Positions 16,614-28,777 of a stretch of DNA of 64,000 bases are shown here, piece by piece. The position numbers and the translations under genes are program-made. The notes under the pieces are model-generated. The model saw only the letters and a program-made list of their open reading frames with translations. It had not been told where the DNA came from and ran no database searches. The stretch covers positions 1,736,001 to 1,800,000 of the forward strand of contig OY970239.1 of the NCBI GenBank assembly GCA_963715405.1. The letters run 5' to 3'. Within the stretch, counting starts at the first letter, position 1, and the number at the start of each line of letters is the position of its first letter. Source of the DNA: JALZKA01 sp963715405 (GTDB taxonomy: Bacteria; Actinomycetota; Thermoleophilia; Solirubrobacterales; 70-9).

Positions 16614-16678
16614 GACGCGTCGGCACTCGCTCGGCGATCTAGGAGCTAGGACTCGACTCGTTTGCCGGTCTTATTGGG

Positions 16679-17745
16679 GTGTGGGATGATCGAACGGTGA
16701 CCGTTCGAGTCCCACTCCGCTCTGGGTGTCGCTACACGGGCCTTGTTATCGCGACCGGGTGGGCATTTCTGACCATCGCGGACGCTTCTGTCGCTGCGCC
16801 GCTGCCGGACCTGAAGGTCCCGGATGTCGCACCAGGCTCTGCCTCGGTCATGGCTGGCTCCGAGCTGACGATCGAGGACACCACGTCCAACGCCGGCACA
16901 GCGCGAGCTCTCCGTTCGACAACCCGGTTCTACGCATCGCCCGGCGATAGGCGGAGGGGCGGCGACACACGACTAAGGGGCAAACGAGCCGTAGCGCGGC
17001 TCGACCCCTCGGGGCAATCGGAGGGTGAGAGCACCGTGGCCGTCCCACTCACCGCTCCCCGGGGGAACGTTTACATCCTGGCGTGCGCTGATGATCTGAG
17101 GCGGATCGAGGAAAGGCGGGAGAACAACAACTGCACGGCGAGCGATGCTCCGGTCTCCATCGAGCTGCCGGAGCTGTGTGCGGATCAACTCACGGCCTTG
17201 CGGATTGAGTCCGAGCCCGGCCCCAGCAGACCGGGCGTGGTGGATCCGGTCACCGTGACGCCGCCGATCAACGGAGTCACGTACAGCGGCCAGACCGGTG
17301 ACGACCTCTTCATGGATTGCACCCTCGCCGTTGCGCTCCACGCGATGGGTGACGAAATGGCAGCCCGAGGCCTCACCCATGTGGAGCACGCGGGCATCTA
17401 CAACTACCGCTGCATCGGAGGAGAAACACCGCCCGATTGCCCGTCTGGACTGAGCCGGCATGCCAATGCCGATGCGATCGACATCGTTGAGCTCCGTTCA
17501 AGCGGCGGGGAGACCTACAACGTGAACGACGACTGGGTGATCGACCCCGATCCAGAGGAAACCTGCACGGCTCCAACGGCTGGCGCCAAGGACGCGCTGC
17601 TCCATGCCTTCGCCTGCGCTCTGAACACGAATGGCACTTTTCACATCGTGCTCACGCCCAACTACAACGCGGCTCACCGCGACCACTTCCATCTGGACCT
17701 GACTCCCGGCGCCTCCTTTATCGAAAGGCGGCCTGCGCCGGAGGG

Positions 17746-17749
<4 letters not shown>
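16679..17749 (+). CDS. Secreted CARDB-like and extensin-like C-terminal domain protein
   Basis: 356 residues from GTG 16679, or 350 from GTG 16697. A signal peptide (TGLVIATGWAFLTIADASVAA) leads to a CARDB-like beta-sandwich (LPDLKVPDVAPGSASVMAGS, then ENNNCTASD), and the last 180 residues resemble the extensin-like C-terminal domain, a relative of the M15 peptidase fold: LSRHANADAIDIVEL and AHRDHFHLDL hold the putative metal-site His and Asp. Family members bind or cut peptidoglycan, but activity is not shown. A perfect 17-bp palindrome covers the second GTG. The stop overlaps that of clpC on the other strand. Confidence 0.72.
16691..16707. promoter_or_regulatory. 17-bp palindrome at the start of the extensin-like gene
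   Basis: CGAACGGT G ACCGTTCG is perfect with a single central base, and the central GTG is an in-frame start codon. A repressor bound here would block transcription or translation start. No regulator gene is adjacent except the SARP gene, whose sites look different. Confidence 0.45.
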
Positions 17750-20310
<2,561 letters not shown>

Positions 20311-20504
20311 TCTTTGCCTGCCTTTTAACTCTCTCGCCTAAGTATCGCTGTGCCAGTGGTCGTAATCGTGGCGCCGCATCCGGGTACGGACGGGCGCCGC
20401 AGGCTCCCAATCCATTCATCGGCGGTGGCGTGCCTTCGGATTAGGACCTCCGGGGGTTGTGGGACACGAAGCCCGCCGAAGTATATCCGCGTGCCTGAGG
20501 GTGG

Positions 20505-21990
20505 CTACTCGCGCATAGCCGGGAAGAGCACGACCTCGCGCAGGTTCTTCGCGCCCGTGAGGAGCATCACGAGGCGGTCCATGCCGAGCCCGACGCCGCC
20601 CGTCGGCGGCATGCCTGACTCGAGCGCCTGGATGTAGTTCTCATCCATGGGCTGTGCTTCTGCGTCGCCCCGCCTGAGCTCTTCGGCCTGCGCCTCGAAG
20701 CGCCGGCGCTGCTCGTCGGGATCGTTCAGCTCGGTGAACGCGTTGGCGATCTCGAAGCCGCCGACGTATGCCTCCCAGCGCTCGACCAGTCCCTCCTCGG
20801 CCCGGTGCGCCTTCGCGAACGGCGACATCTCGACTGGGTAGTCGGTGATGAAGGTGGGCTGGATCAGCTTCGGCTCGACGGCCTTGGAGAGGAGGTCGTC
20901 GACGAGCTTGCCCCAGCCGTGATCCTGACGCGGCTCGACGTCCATGGCCTTCGCGAGGGAATCGCGGTCGTGATGCTCCATCACGTCAATTCCCGTCTCC
21001 TCGCGGATCGCGTCGCGAAGCGTGACTGCGCTTCCACGGCGGCGCGAGGTCGATCTGTGCGCCGTCGCGCTCGGCGGTCGTCGTCCCGAGCACGGTCTGC
21101 GCGACGTGAGCGACGAGCTGCTCGAGTCGCTTCGCCGCGTCCGTGTAATCGGCGTAGGCCTCGTACCACTCGACCATCGTGAACTCGGGGTTGTGCTTGA
21201 ACGAGACGCCTTCGTTCCGGAAGTCCTTGCCGAGCTCGTACACACGCTCGATCCCGCCGACGATCAGCCGCTTGAGGTAGAGCTCGGTCGCAATCCGCAG
21301 GTAGAGGTCGCGGTCGAGCTCGTTGTGGTGCGTGGTGAACGGACGGGCGAGCGCACCGCCGTAGAGCGGCTGCAGCACGGGCGTCTCGACCTCGACGAAC
21401 CCCTCGGAGTCGAGCCACCGGCGCGTCTCCGCGATCACCTTCGCACGGAGCAGAAAGCGTTCGCGCACGTCTTCGTTTGCGATCAGGTCCTGCTCGCGGT
21501 GGCGGTAGCGAGTGTCGACGTCCTCGAGGCCGGACCACTTGTCCGCGGGCGGGCGCAGGCTCTTGGCGAGGAGGGTCCATTCCGTGACGCGGAGAGTCAG
21601 CTCCCCACGGCGAGACTTGAACGCGGTGCCCTCGATGCCGACGATGTCGCCCAGGTCGAGGCCCGTGAATGCCTCGTGCCCGTCGCCGAGGTCGGCTTCG
21701 CGCGACTGGAGCTGGATCCGCCCCGAAGCGTCCACCAGGTCGAGGAACGCGACCTTCCCCATGTCGCGGTTGGCGGCGATGCGTCCCGCCACGCGGTAGG
21801 CCGAGTCGGTCTCCTCGCCCGCCTCCAGGCCGTCATGCTCGGCGCGCACCGAGGCGATCTCGACGCGCTCCGGGAACTCGTGCGGAAACGGCTCGACGCC
21901 GCTTTCGCGCAGGCGCGCGAGCTTCGCGCGGCGCTCGGCGATGATCGCCGGCTCGTCGCGCTCAGGCTGGGTTTCTGGCGTCTCCGCCAC
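20505..21990 (-). CDS. lysS: Lysyl-tRNA synthetase (class II), frameshifted
   Basis: Charges tRNA-Lys. The first 320 residues (N-terminal OB fold, then class II motif 2 FRNEGVSFKHNPEFTMVEWYEA) and the last 170 (VTLRDAIREETGID, then class II motif 3 GLGMDRLVMLLTG) are in different frames. An extra base at 21027 explains this: without it the join reads PPWKRVTLRDAI, the standard sequence. Combined length about 494 residues, normal. As LysRS is essential unless a second copy exists, an assembly error is likely. Sits between greA and clpC, as in Mycobacterium, where lsr2 lies between lysS and clpC1; no lsr2 is here. Confidence 0.93.
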
Positions 21991-22027
21991 GCGGCGGCGA
22001 GCCTATTGGCTCGCCGGCGATGCGTGG

Positions 22028-22510
22028 CTAAGCCGCTTCGATCTTGGTGATCTTGAGCTTCTTCTTGGGTCCGCGCGGGACATCGACGGCGACGATGTCG
22101 TTGCGCTTGTGGCCCAAGAGCGCGCGGCCGATCGGCGACTCGTTCGAGAGCTTTTGCTCGGTCGGGTTCGCCTCGGCAGGCCCGACGATCTGAAACTTGC
22201 GCGAGTCGCCGGTCTTCTGATCCTTGACGTGGACGATCACGCCGACCGAGACCGCAGCCGGTGTCGAGCTCCTTCGCGTCGATCAGGACCGACCGGCGCA
22301 GGCGTCTCCTCGAGCTGCATGATCCGCTGTTCGAGCAGTGCCTGCTCGTTCTTCGCGTCGTCGTACTCGGAGTTCTCGGTGATGTCGCCGAACTCGCGCG
22401 CTTCCTTGATGCGCTGGGCGACCTCGCGCCGGCGCGACGGTGGAGAGCTCCTCGATATCGGCCTCGAGCTTTTCGAGGCCTTCCTGTGTGATTGGTATCT
22501 CGCGAGCCAT
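22028..22510 (-). CDS. greA: Transcription elongation factor GreA, frameshifted
   Basis: GreA rescues backtracked RNA polymerase by stimulating transcript cleavage. The pieces are in three frames: AREIPITQEGLEKLEADIEE; then VAQRIKEAREFGDITENSEY and NEQALLEQRIMQLEET (the coiled-coil with the acidic tip D-E pair); then VIVHVKDQKTGDSRKF and the C-terminal NESPIGRALLGHKRNDIV domain. Three single-base surpluses, near 22430, 22304 and 22250, account for the shifts; corrected it is about 160 residues, the family length. Promoter TTGAGG-16-TATAAT upstream. Confidence 0.9.
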
Positions 22511-22591
22511 GGTTTCGAAATGTCTCCTTGACGCAAAAGACGCCCGATTCGCGAAGCTCTAAGCGAGCGCGCGGGTCGGGCAGAGACGGCG

Positions 22592-22619
22592 ATTATAGCG
22601 ATCGGCCGCAGGGCCTCAA
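22592..22619 (-). promoter_or_regulatory. Sigma-A promoter of greA
   Basis: On the minus strand TTGAGG (22619-22614) and a perfect TATAAT (22597-22592) are 16 bases apart. The leader to the greA ATG is about 75 bases, with AAGGAGA 12 bases before the start. It overlaps the likely 3' end of dusB. Confidence 0.7.
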
Positions 22620-23649
22620 ACGGGGCTCGAAACCGCCATTTCGACCCATCGAGAAGTTCGCGGACCTCATCGAGGTGGGTCGTCCGCTGAAACGCGTCGG
22701 CGCCTTCGATCCGTGGACGTCGAGGCGCTCGAGATACCACGGATAGAACTTGCGCAGGTTGCGCGCCGCGCGCTCCTCCCCCCAGTGCTCGGCGGCGCGG
22801 TCGAGTACCCAGCGAAGCTCCGCACGACCTCGTCGAGGCCTCGGGCGTCGCCTCGCGCCGCCCGGTCAGCTCCTCGAAGATCCAGGGGTTGCCCATGCCG
22901 CCGCGAGCGACCATCACCGCGTCGGCGTTCGAGGCTTCGTAGGCGTGGCGCGCCTTCGCGGCGTCGCCGAGGCCACCCGAGATGATCACAGGGCAGTCGA
23001 GGCTCGCGGCGCCGAAGCTCGGCGACCAGCTCGGCAGCCAGCGCGTAGTCGGGGCGGCCCTTGTGATGGACGGTCGCGGGCCGCGGATGGAAGCCGATCG
23101 CGGCGACGCCTGCCTCCTCGGCGAGCCGGAGCGCCAGCTCGTATCCCGAGCGGTCGCCGGGCCTGAGGCCCGAGCGGAGCTTGACGGTGACGGGCAGGCC
23201 CGAGCCTTCTGCCGCGGCCCGGGCGACCTCAAGCGCCAGGTCGTGATCGTCGAGAAGCGCCGCGCCGGCGCCAGTCTTCAGCACCTTGCGCACCGGGCAG
23301 CCCATGTTGATGTCGAGGAGGTCGGCGCCCGCTTCGGCGACCAGCGACGCGGCCGAGCGCATCGCCTCGGGGTCGGGGCCGAAGAGCTGGACCGAGACCG
23401 GATGCTCGTCTGGGTGGATGCGAAGAAGCTCCCGCATCGTGCGCTCGTTCCGGTAGTGGAGCGCGTAGCTCGAGACCATCTCGGAGACCGCCAGGCCCGG
23501 CGCCGTGGCGCTTGGCCTGAAGGCGGACGAACCAGTTGCCGATGCCGGCCAGCGGCGCCAGGAGGACGCGGTTCGAGATCTCGACCGGGCCGATGTGGAA
23601 GGGATCCGTGAGGGTGACGGGGCACTGCGGAAAGCGTAGAGCGGCTCAT
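22616..23649 (-). CDS. dusB: tRNA-dihydrouridine synthase (DusB-like), frameshifted
   Basis: FMN enzyme that reduces uridine in tRNA. The pieces, in different frames, are: PVEISNRVLLAPLAGIGNW (N-terminal strand), LAVSEMVSS, VSVQLFGPDPEAMRSAA, INMGCPVRKVLKTGAGAAL (with the catalytic Cys in GCPVRK), PVTVKLRSG, GFHPRPATVHHKG, CPVIISGGLGDAAKA and VMVARGGMGNPWIFEEL. At least four single-base indels are needed (a surplus C near 23612, another near 23515, one near 23010 and one or two near 22810). I start at ATG 23649 (SRSTLSAVP), overlapping the preceding gene stop; the exact end is uncertain (22593 or 22616). Confidence 0.85.
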
Positions 23650-24425
23650 CACTCTTCAGAGCGGTGACGAGCGGCATCGACTCGCCCGGCGCGAGCACGC
23701 GGAGTTCCACGTCAGGGGCGACGTCCGCCATCTGGCGCCGCGAACTCCTCGCGCGGGGCGGTCAAGCAGCTCGTCCTTGCGGCCCTCGAGCCCTGCTCGC
23801 AAGCAGCGTGCCCCAGTGGATCGGCACCACCGTCCGCGGGCGCAGGCGACGCGGCCGCCTCGGCGGCGGTGCGCGGGTCGAGGTGATGCTCGGTCCGCAG
23901 GTTCGGGCCCCAGCCCGCGATCGGCAGGAGCGCGACATCAGCGCTGGGAAGCGCGCTCATGTCAAATGGCGCGGTGTCGCCCGCGAAGAGCACGTTCGCT
24001 CGAGCCCTCGAGCTCGAACCCCAGCGCTTGAACCTCTCGCCCGAAGGGGAAACGGCGGCCCGTCGTGCGCGACCGCGAAGGCCTCGGATGCGGACCGAGC
24101 CGACCATGCTCGAATCGCCCGGCGCGAGCTCTGTCGACGTTCCCGAAGCCCGCGGCGGCGGAGCACGCCGCTCGAGCCGGCGCGGCGCGAAGATCGGAGT
24201 TTCGCGGCCGAGGCTTCGAAGCGACGGCGGATCGAGGTGGTCGGGATGAAGATGGGAGAGCAGAACGCAGTCGATGTCGTGCGTCACGCCCGGTTCGGGC
24301 GGACTGGGCGACGCGGCGGATGTGGAGGATCCGGTCGCGAAGCACGCGGGTCGGTGAGGATTCTCGCGCCGCGCCATCTCGAGCAGCACGGTCGAGTGCC
24401 CAACGAAGGTCAGGCTCTCAGTCAG
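23650..24425 (-). CDS. Metallo-beta-lactamase-fold hydrolase (UlaG-like), frameshifted
   Basis: The opening (LTFVGHSTVLLEMA), the zinc motif LLSHLHPDHLD (HxHxDH) and VLFAGDTAPF are those of the broad metal-dependent hydrolase family related to UlaG. Later pieces (SADVALLPIAGWGP, then TEHHLDPRTAAEAA, PLGH for the third His region, ELRVLAPGES at the end) agree. At least three indels split it. No ATG, GTG or TTG is found before the GHSTVLL strand; CTG 24425, overlapping the coaX stop, or CTG 24413 are the only options unless a base is wrong. Substrate unknown. It lies between coaX and dusB on one transcript. Confidence 0.7.
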
Positions 24426-25191
24426 CGTTCCGCTCCCAGATCAGCCGGAGGCCCTTGAGGGTCAGGAGGTGGTCGACCTCCGAGATCGTCTCGCAGAAAG
24501 GCACGATCGCCTTGGCGAGCCCGCCGGTGGCGATGATCGGCGTGCCTTCGCCAAGCTCGGCGATGATGCGGCGCGCGACCCCGTCGATCAGGCCGGCGAA
24601 ACCGAAGACGACGCCGGACTCGATCGCCGAGCGCGTGGACTTGCCGATCGCCGCCGCCGGGCCGCGCCAGATCGATCTGAGGGATCCGGGCGCCGCGCTG
24701 CGCCAGCGCGGTGAGCGAGATCTCCACCCCGGGGGCGATCGCCCCGCCCAGGTACTCGCCCTGCGCCGAGACCGCGTCGAAGTTGATCCCGGTGCCGAAG
24801 TCCACGACGACGCAAGCGCCGGCGAATCGCTCGTATGCGGCGACGGCGTTGACCAGCCGGTCGGCGCCAACCTCGTAGCGGATTGTCGATCCGGATCGGC
24901 ATCCCGTCTTGATGCCGGGGCCGACCAGGAGGCACTCGCCGCCGTCGAGGTAGCGCTTGCAGAGGGACTCGTACTGGGTTGCCGAGGGGCGGAACGACCG
25001 ACGAGACGGCGAGCGGCATCGACGTCGCGGAGGGTCAAGCCGCTCAGCTCCATGAAGCCCGAGATGCGCTCGGCGAGCTCGTCGCTGGTCATCCCCGCAC
25101 GGGTCTGAAAGCGCCAGCTCTGGCGCAGCTCGGATCCGTCGAACGCGCCGAGGTGCGTCTGGGTGTTGCCGACGTCTACGGCGAGAAGCAT
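24418..25191 (-). CDS. coaX: Type III pantothenate kinase, frameshifted
   Basis: Phosphorylates pantothenate, the first step of CoA synthesis. The N-terminus LLAVDVGNTQTHLGAFDG is the phosphate-1 loop of the ASKHA fold; DFGTGINFDAVSAQGEYLGG holds the phosphate-2 motif, GGAIAPGVEIS the substrate region and IIATGGLAKAIVPF the adenosine motif. The middle (residues about 60-180) is spread over two other frames, so at least five indels are required. Corrected length about 257 residues, typical of CoaX. Convergent neighbours differ from Mycobacterium, where panC and panD precede coaX; here a divergent GST gene does. Confidence 0.88.
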   Translation of the reverse strand: MLLAVDVGNTQTHLGAFDGSELRQSWRFQTRAGMTSDELAERISGFMELSGLTLRDVDAARRLVGRSAPRQPSTSPSASATSTAASASWSAPASRRDADPDRQSATRLAPTGWSTPSPHTSDSPALASSWTSAPGSTSTRSRRRASTWAGRSPPGWRSRSPRWRSAAPGSLRSIWRGPAAAIGKSTRSAIESGVVFGFAGLIDGVARRIIAELGEGTPIIATGGLAKAIVPFCETISEVDHLLTLKGLRLIWERNAD

Positions 25192-25200
25192 GAGCGAAGT

Positions 25201-25217
25201 ATGGGGTCTGACCCCAT
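25201..25217. repeat. Palindrome ATGGGGTC T GACCCCAT
   Basis: A perfect 8-bp inverted repeat with one central base, in the 39-base space between the divergent coaX and GST genes. The same GGGTCTGACCCC core occurs inverted at 63901-63940. It may be an operator or an interspersed repeat. Confidence 0.75.
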
Positions 25218-25230
25218 AGGATGCCGCGGC

Positions 25231-25992
25231 GTGTCGCGCGCAACCCTCTACGTGATCCCTGGCTCCCATCCCGCGATGGCGGCGCGCCGCATGCTCGAGC
25301 ACAAGGGGATCGACTACCGCGCGCGTCGACCTCATGCCCGTGGTCAGCCGCGGCGTCCTCAAGATGCTCAGGTTTCCCGGCGTCACGATCCCGTCGCTCC
25401 GGATCGACGGCCGGCGAATCACCGGCTCGCGCGAGATCTCGAAGGCGCTCGACGAGCTGGAGCCCGACCCACCGCTCTTTCCTTCCGATCCGGCCGAGCG
25501 CGTACAGGTCGAGGATGCCGAGCGCTGGGGTGACGAGATTCTCCAGGACGGGGTGCGGCGAATCCTGTGGAACGCGATCAAGCGCGACCGCAAGCCGCTT
25601 CGATCCTTTCTCGACGGCGCCGAAGATCGGCGTGCCTCACGGGCTTGCCGTCGCGACCGCGGCTCCGATCATCGCCGGCGAGCTCAGGATCAACGACGTG
25701 ACCGACGACGCGGTCGAGGCGGACCTTGCCGCCCTTCCCGGCTGGCTCGACCGAGTCGACGATTGGATCGCCGGCGGCGTCCTTGGCGCAGAGCCCCCGA
25801 ACGCCGCCGACTTCCAGATCGCTGCCGCCCTGCGGCTCGCGATGACGATGGACGACCTCCGCCCCGCCATCGAGGGGCGCCCCTGCTGGAGAGCTGGCGA
25901 AGCGCCTGGTCCCCGACTTCCCCGGCCGGATCCCGCCCGTGCTTCCAGCGGAATGGCTCGAGCAGCTTCAGCCCGCGGGCGCTACGGCCTGA
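25231..25992 (+). CDS. Glutathione S-transferase-like protein, frameshifted
   Basis: Start GTG 25231. The N-terminal thioredoxin-like half (ATLYVIPGSHPAMAARRMLE, then PVVSRGVLKMLRFPG, the cis-Pro VTIPSLRIDGR and SREISKALDE) and the helical half (RVQVEDAERWGDEILQDGVR, then GWLDRVDDWIAGG and NAADFQIAAALRL) fit a GST of about 250 residues. At least three indels separate the pieces; with them corrected the end reads PAEWLEQLQPAGATA and stops at 25992, overlapping the folK end by 11 bases. SHPA replaces the usual catalytic Ser/Cys region, so activity is not certain. Confidence 0.75.
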
Positions 25993-26488
25993 GCTGATCC
26001 ACGCGCTCGACGCGCGGCCCATCGCGAAGCGCATTCGCGTAGGCGTCGGCACGCTCGCCGTTCGGCAGCTCCAGATCGGGTTCGAGCTCGAGCAGGGGCT
26101 CGAGGACGAACCGCCTGGACCGGTCATCCTCGGCGTGCGGGAGCGTCAAGCGCTCGTGATCGAGCTCGACGTCGCCGAGAAGGAGAACATCGACATCGAT
26201 CGGGCGCGGGCCGTGGCGGGGACCCGCGAACACGCGCCCGAGTTCGATCTCAATGGCCTTGCACGCGTCCAGGAGCTCGAGCGGCTCTAGTGCGGTCGAG
26301 ATCCGCACGGCCGCGTTCAGGAAGTCAGGCTGGTCGAGAATCTCCCCCACCGGCTCGGTCTCATAGAGAGATGAAACGGCCAGCGCCGTGGCACCGTGTG
26401 CGGGAAGGAGCTCGATCGCGCGCGCGATGTTCTCGGCGCGCTCGCCGACGTTCGAGCCCAGGCCGAGGTAGCCGATCCGCTCGGTCAA
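25982..26488 (-). CDS. folK: 2-amino-4-hydroxy-6-hydroxymethyldihydropteridine diphosphokinase
   Basis: 168 residues. Transfers pyrophosphate from ATP to hydroxymethyldihydropterin in folate synthesis. Seen: GYLGLGSNVGERAENIARAI, SSLYETEPVG, QPDFLNAAV and the signature RHGPRPIDVDVLLLGD with the metal-binding Asp pair. Start TTG 26488 overlaps the folB stop (TTGA), so folP-folB-folK are translationally coupled. Confidence 0.94.
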   Translation of the reverse strand: MTERIGYLGLGSNVGERAENIARAIELLPAHGATALAVSSLYETEPVGEILDQPDFLNAAVRISTALEPLELLDACKAIEIELGRVFAGPRHGPRPIDVDVLLLGDVELDHERLTLPHAEDDRSRRFVLEPLLELEPDLELPNGERADAYANALRDGPRVERVDQLRP

Positions 26489-26904
26489 GCGTCGTCGTCG
26501 TCCTCGGAATCGTCGAGAGGCCGCTCAACGATGACCTCGACAGCGACCTCCTCGATGGCCAGCGGGAGAGGAGGCTCGGGCTTGGTCGCACGAACCCGGA
26601 CCCTCTCTGATCCGTAGCGCTCGATGAGGCGCTCGCCGATCACGTGGGCCAGGCGCTCGAGCGTGCGGTAGCTCCGCTCGGTCGCAGCCAGGGCGACGAT
26701 GTCGGCAACGACCGCGTAGTCGATCGTGTCCTCGACGCGATCTGTGAGCACCGCGTCGCAGTCGGGCACGTCGAAGCTGACGTCGAACTCGATGCGCTGG
26801 CCGACCTCCTGCTCGGCCTCGGAGACGCCGTGATGCGTGTAGAGCGAGAGGCCGCGAAGCTCGACGTCGACCGAGACGTCAAAGGGATTGCCGCCGGCCT
26901 CCAT
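26485..26904 (-). CDS. folB: Dihydroneopterin aldolase
   Basis: 139 residues. Cleaves dihydroneopterin to hydroxymethyldihydropterin and glycolaldehyde. Family marks: VELRGLSLYTHHGVSEAEQ, DTIDYAVVAD, then RTLERLAHVIGERLIERYG and VRVRATKPEPPLP with the catalytic Lys of the last strand. The tail DDSEDDDDA is a short acidic addition. Between folP and folK; folE, which supplies the pathway and sits before folP in Mycobacterium, is absent here. Confidence 0.94.
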   Translation of the reverse strand: MEAGGNPFDVSVDVELRGLSLYTHHGVSEAEQEVGQRIEFDVSFDVPDCDAVLTDRVEDTIDYAVVADIVALAATERSYRTLERLAHVIGERLIERYGSERVRVRATKPEPPLPLAIEEVAVEVIVERPLDDSEDDDDA

Positions 26905-26913
26905 GGCGCCAAT

Positions 26914-27711
26914 CTACCGCCAGCTGGCGCGCCCAAGCAGCACTTCCGCGGTGTGCAGCGCGTCGTGAACCTCGGCGACGTCGTGGACCCGGAAGGCATC
27001 CGCCCCCGCTGCGAGCGCAAGCACGTTCGAGGCGACCGTGCCGCCGATCCGCTCGTCCGCCTCGCGGCCGGTGATTGCGCCGATGAAGCGCTTTCGCGAG
27101 GTGCCGACGATGATCGGCCTCCCCAGCTCCCGTAGCTCGCCCAGGCGGCGAAGCAGCTCCAGGTTGTGCTCGAGCGTCTTGCCGAAGCCGATCCCGGGGT
27201 CGATCCAGATCCGCGCCTCCGCGATCCCGGCCGCAACCGCCTGCTCGACCCGCTGGGCAAGGAATGCCTTCACGTCGTCAACGACATCGTCATAGCGCGG
27301 ATCCTCCTGCATCGTCCGAGGCGTCCCGAGCATGTGCATGAGCACCACGTCGCAATCACGTTCGGCGCAGAGCTCCGCAAGGTCCGGGTCGCCGCGAAAC
27401 GCGGTGACGTCATTAACGATCGCCGCGCCGGCGTCAAGCGCCGCCGCAGCAACCGATGCCTTGGAGGTGTCGATCGATACGGCGTGCCCTGCGTCCGCAA
27501 GCGCCTCCACCACGGGCTCGGTCCGCCGCCGCTCCTCGGCCGCATCAACCGCTTCAGCACCGGGACGCGTGGACTCCCCACCGACGTCCAGAACGTCCGC
27601 CCCCTCAGCAGCGAGCTCGAGCCCGTGAGCGATCGCCGCCCCGGCATCCAGATACAAGCCACCATCCGAAAACGAATCAGGCGTCACGTTGACAATGCCC
27701 ATAAGGCGCAT
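26914..27711 (-). CDS. folP: Dihydropteroate synthase
   Basis: 265 residues. Joins p-aminobenzoate to the pterin diphosphate; the sulfonamide target. Signatures: MGIVNVTPDSFSDGG at the N-terminus, DVGGESTRPGA, SIDTSKASVAAAALDAGA, INDVTAFRGDP, DPGIGFGKTLEHNLELL and VGTSRKRFIG. TIM-barrel length is complete. Nine bases before folB on the same strand. Confidence 0.96.
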   Translation of the reverse strand: MRLMGIVNVTPDSFSDGGLYLDAGAAIAHGLELAAEGADVLDVGGESTRPGAEAVDAAEERRRTEPVVEALADAGHAVSIDTSKASVAAAALDAGAAIVNDVTAFRGDPDLAELCAERDCDVVLMHMLGTPRTMQEDPRYDDVVDDVKAFLAQRVEQAVAAGIAEARIWIDPGIGFGKTLEHNLELLRRLGELRELGRPIIVGTSRKRFIGAITGREADERIGGTVASNVLALAAGADAFRVHDVAEVHDALHTAEVLLGRASWR

Positions 27712-27750
27712 CGAGCTGACCGTACCCGGCCCTCCGGCCGCGAGCTGCCG

Positions 27751-28775
27751 CTACCGAGACTCGACGCAGGGCAGCGCGGTCTCGGACAACCGAAACCGGC
27801 TCAGGAAGTCCCACGAAGCCTTTGCGGCGCTTGGTCCGGAAGGGTCGCCGTAGCCCGCGACGGACGGATCCCTCGATCCACCCGACCAGAAGTGGCCCAT
27901 GCCGTGGACCCGCCAGCTCTCGCCGGCGAGACAGCCGTCCGGATCGCGGTACTGGCTGACGGTGTAGCTGCGCCCGCCCTCCTTCTGGCGCTCGGAGACG
28001 GACGCCGGCTCGATCGAGATGGGCTCGGTCTGACTGCCGCTCAGCACCAGGTTGTTCGTCCGCAGGCCGGAGAGGAGTGCCTTGTTCGTACACGACCAGG
28101 CAAACGCGAGGTCCGCATCCCCGCCGAGGACCATGCGGGGAACGACGCGGGCGTATTGACCCATCACCGTATGTGCGAGCTGCGCACTCGCCTCGGCCGG
28201 GATCCCGACACCCGTCGTAAAGCACGGCCCGTCCGCGTAGCCCGCCGACGACATGATCGCCACCGCGGCGTAGAGATCCGGATAGGCGGCCGCCAAGATC
28301 GAAGTCATCAGCCCCCCGCCGAGATGCCGGCCAGGTAAACCCGCTCGGGATCGATCGACCGCCTCTCCATCGCGAAGCGCGTCATGTCCGCGATCGCCGC
28401 GGCGTCCCCGGTTCCCCGGAAGTATGAGGTCGGGTCGGGGAACTTCCAGCAGTTCTTGAGCGGCCCCGGCAGCGCCCGGCCCGCAGCGTCGACATCCGGG
28501 TAGAGGACGACGAAGCCCTTGCGCTCGGCGAGCCGGTTGAAGAGCGAAACCTTCATCTGCTGCTCGGCCGTGGTCCCGCAGCCGTGGGTCATGACGAGGA
28601 GCGGTGTCGCGTCCCGAGCCCGGTAGGTGCTCGGCGTATAGATGATGAATCTGAAGTCGTTGCCGTTCGAGGTGACGACGCCCTTCGTCGTCCGTCCGGG
28701 GTCTTCAGCGGCCGGCGACAAAGACGGCCAGCACGCGAAGGCGGCAAGCGCTATCAGAAGCGCCCGGCGCAGCAC
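27751..28775 (-). CDS. Secreted PHB-depolymerase-family esterase, frameshifted
   Basis: Signal peptide RRALLIALAAFACWPSLSPA, then the LpqC/esterase_phb alpha/beta hydrolase fold: TPLLVMTHGCGTTAEQ (oxyanion region), ERKGFVVLYPD and the nucleophile elbow GISAGG. The frame stops right after the elbow in a run of six G (near 28310) and continues in another frame (TSILAAAYPDLYAAVAIMS to HGMGHFWSGG, with the catalytic His region). One missing base explains it. Family members cut short polyesters or feruloyl esters. It occupies the position between ftsH and folP that folE holds in Mycobacterium. An internal ATG 28308 is not a separate gene start. Confidence 0.78.
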
Positions 28776-28777
28776 GG

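Noticed and set aside
20311..20504. Possible RNA gene between lysS and clpC
   Set aside because: No strong stem, promoter pair or RNA signature was found; I see only weak promoter-like sequence.
22614..22634. CTCAAACG followed by CTCGAAAC, like the SARP repeats
   Set aside because: Spacing is 11, no -10 follows and no plus-strand gene begins downstream; it overlaps the greA promoter -35.
27751..28308. Independent 185-residue gene
   Set aside because: It is the second half of the esterase fold; the join is at the nucleophile elbow.
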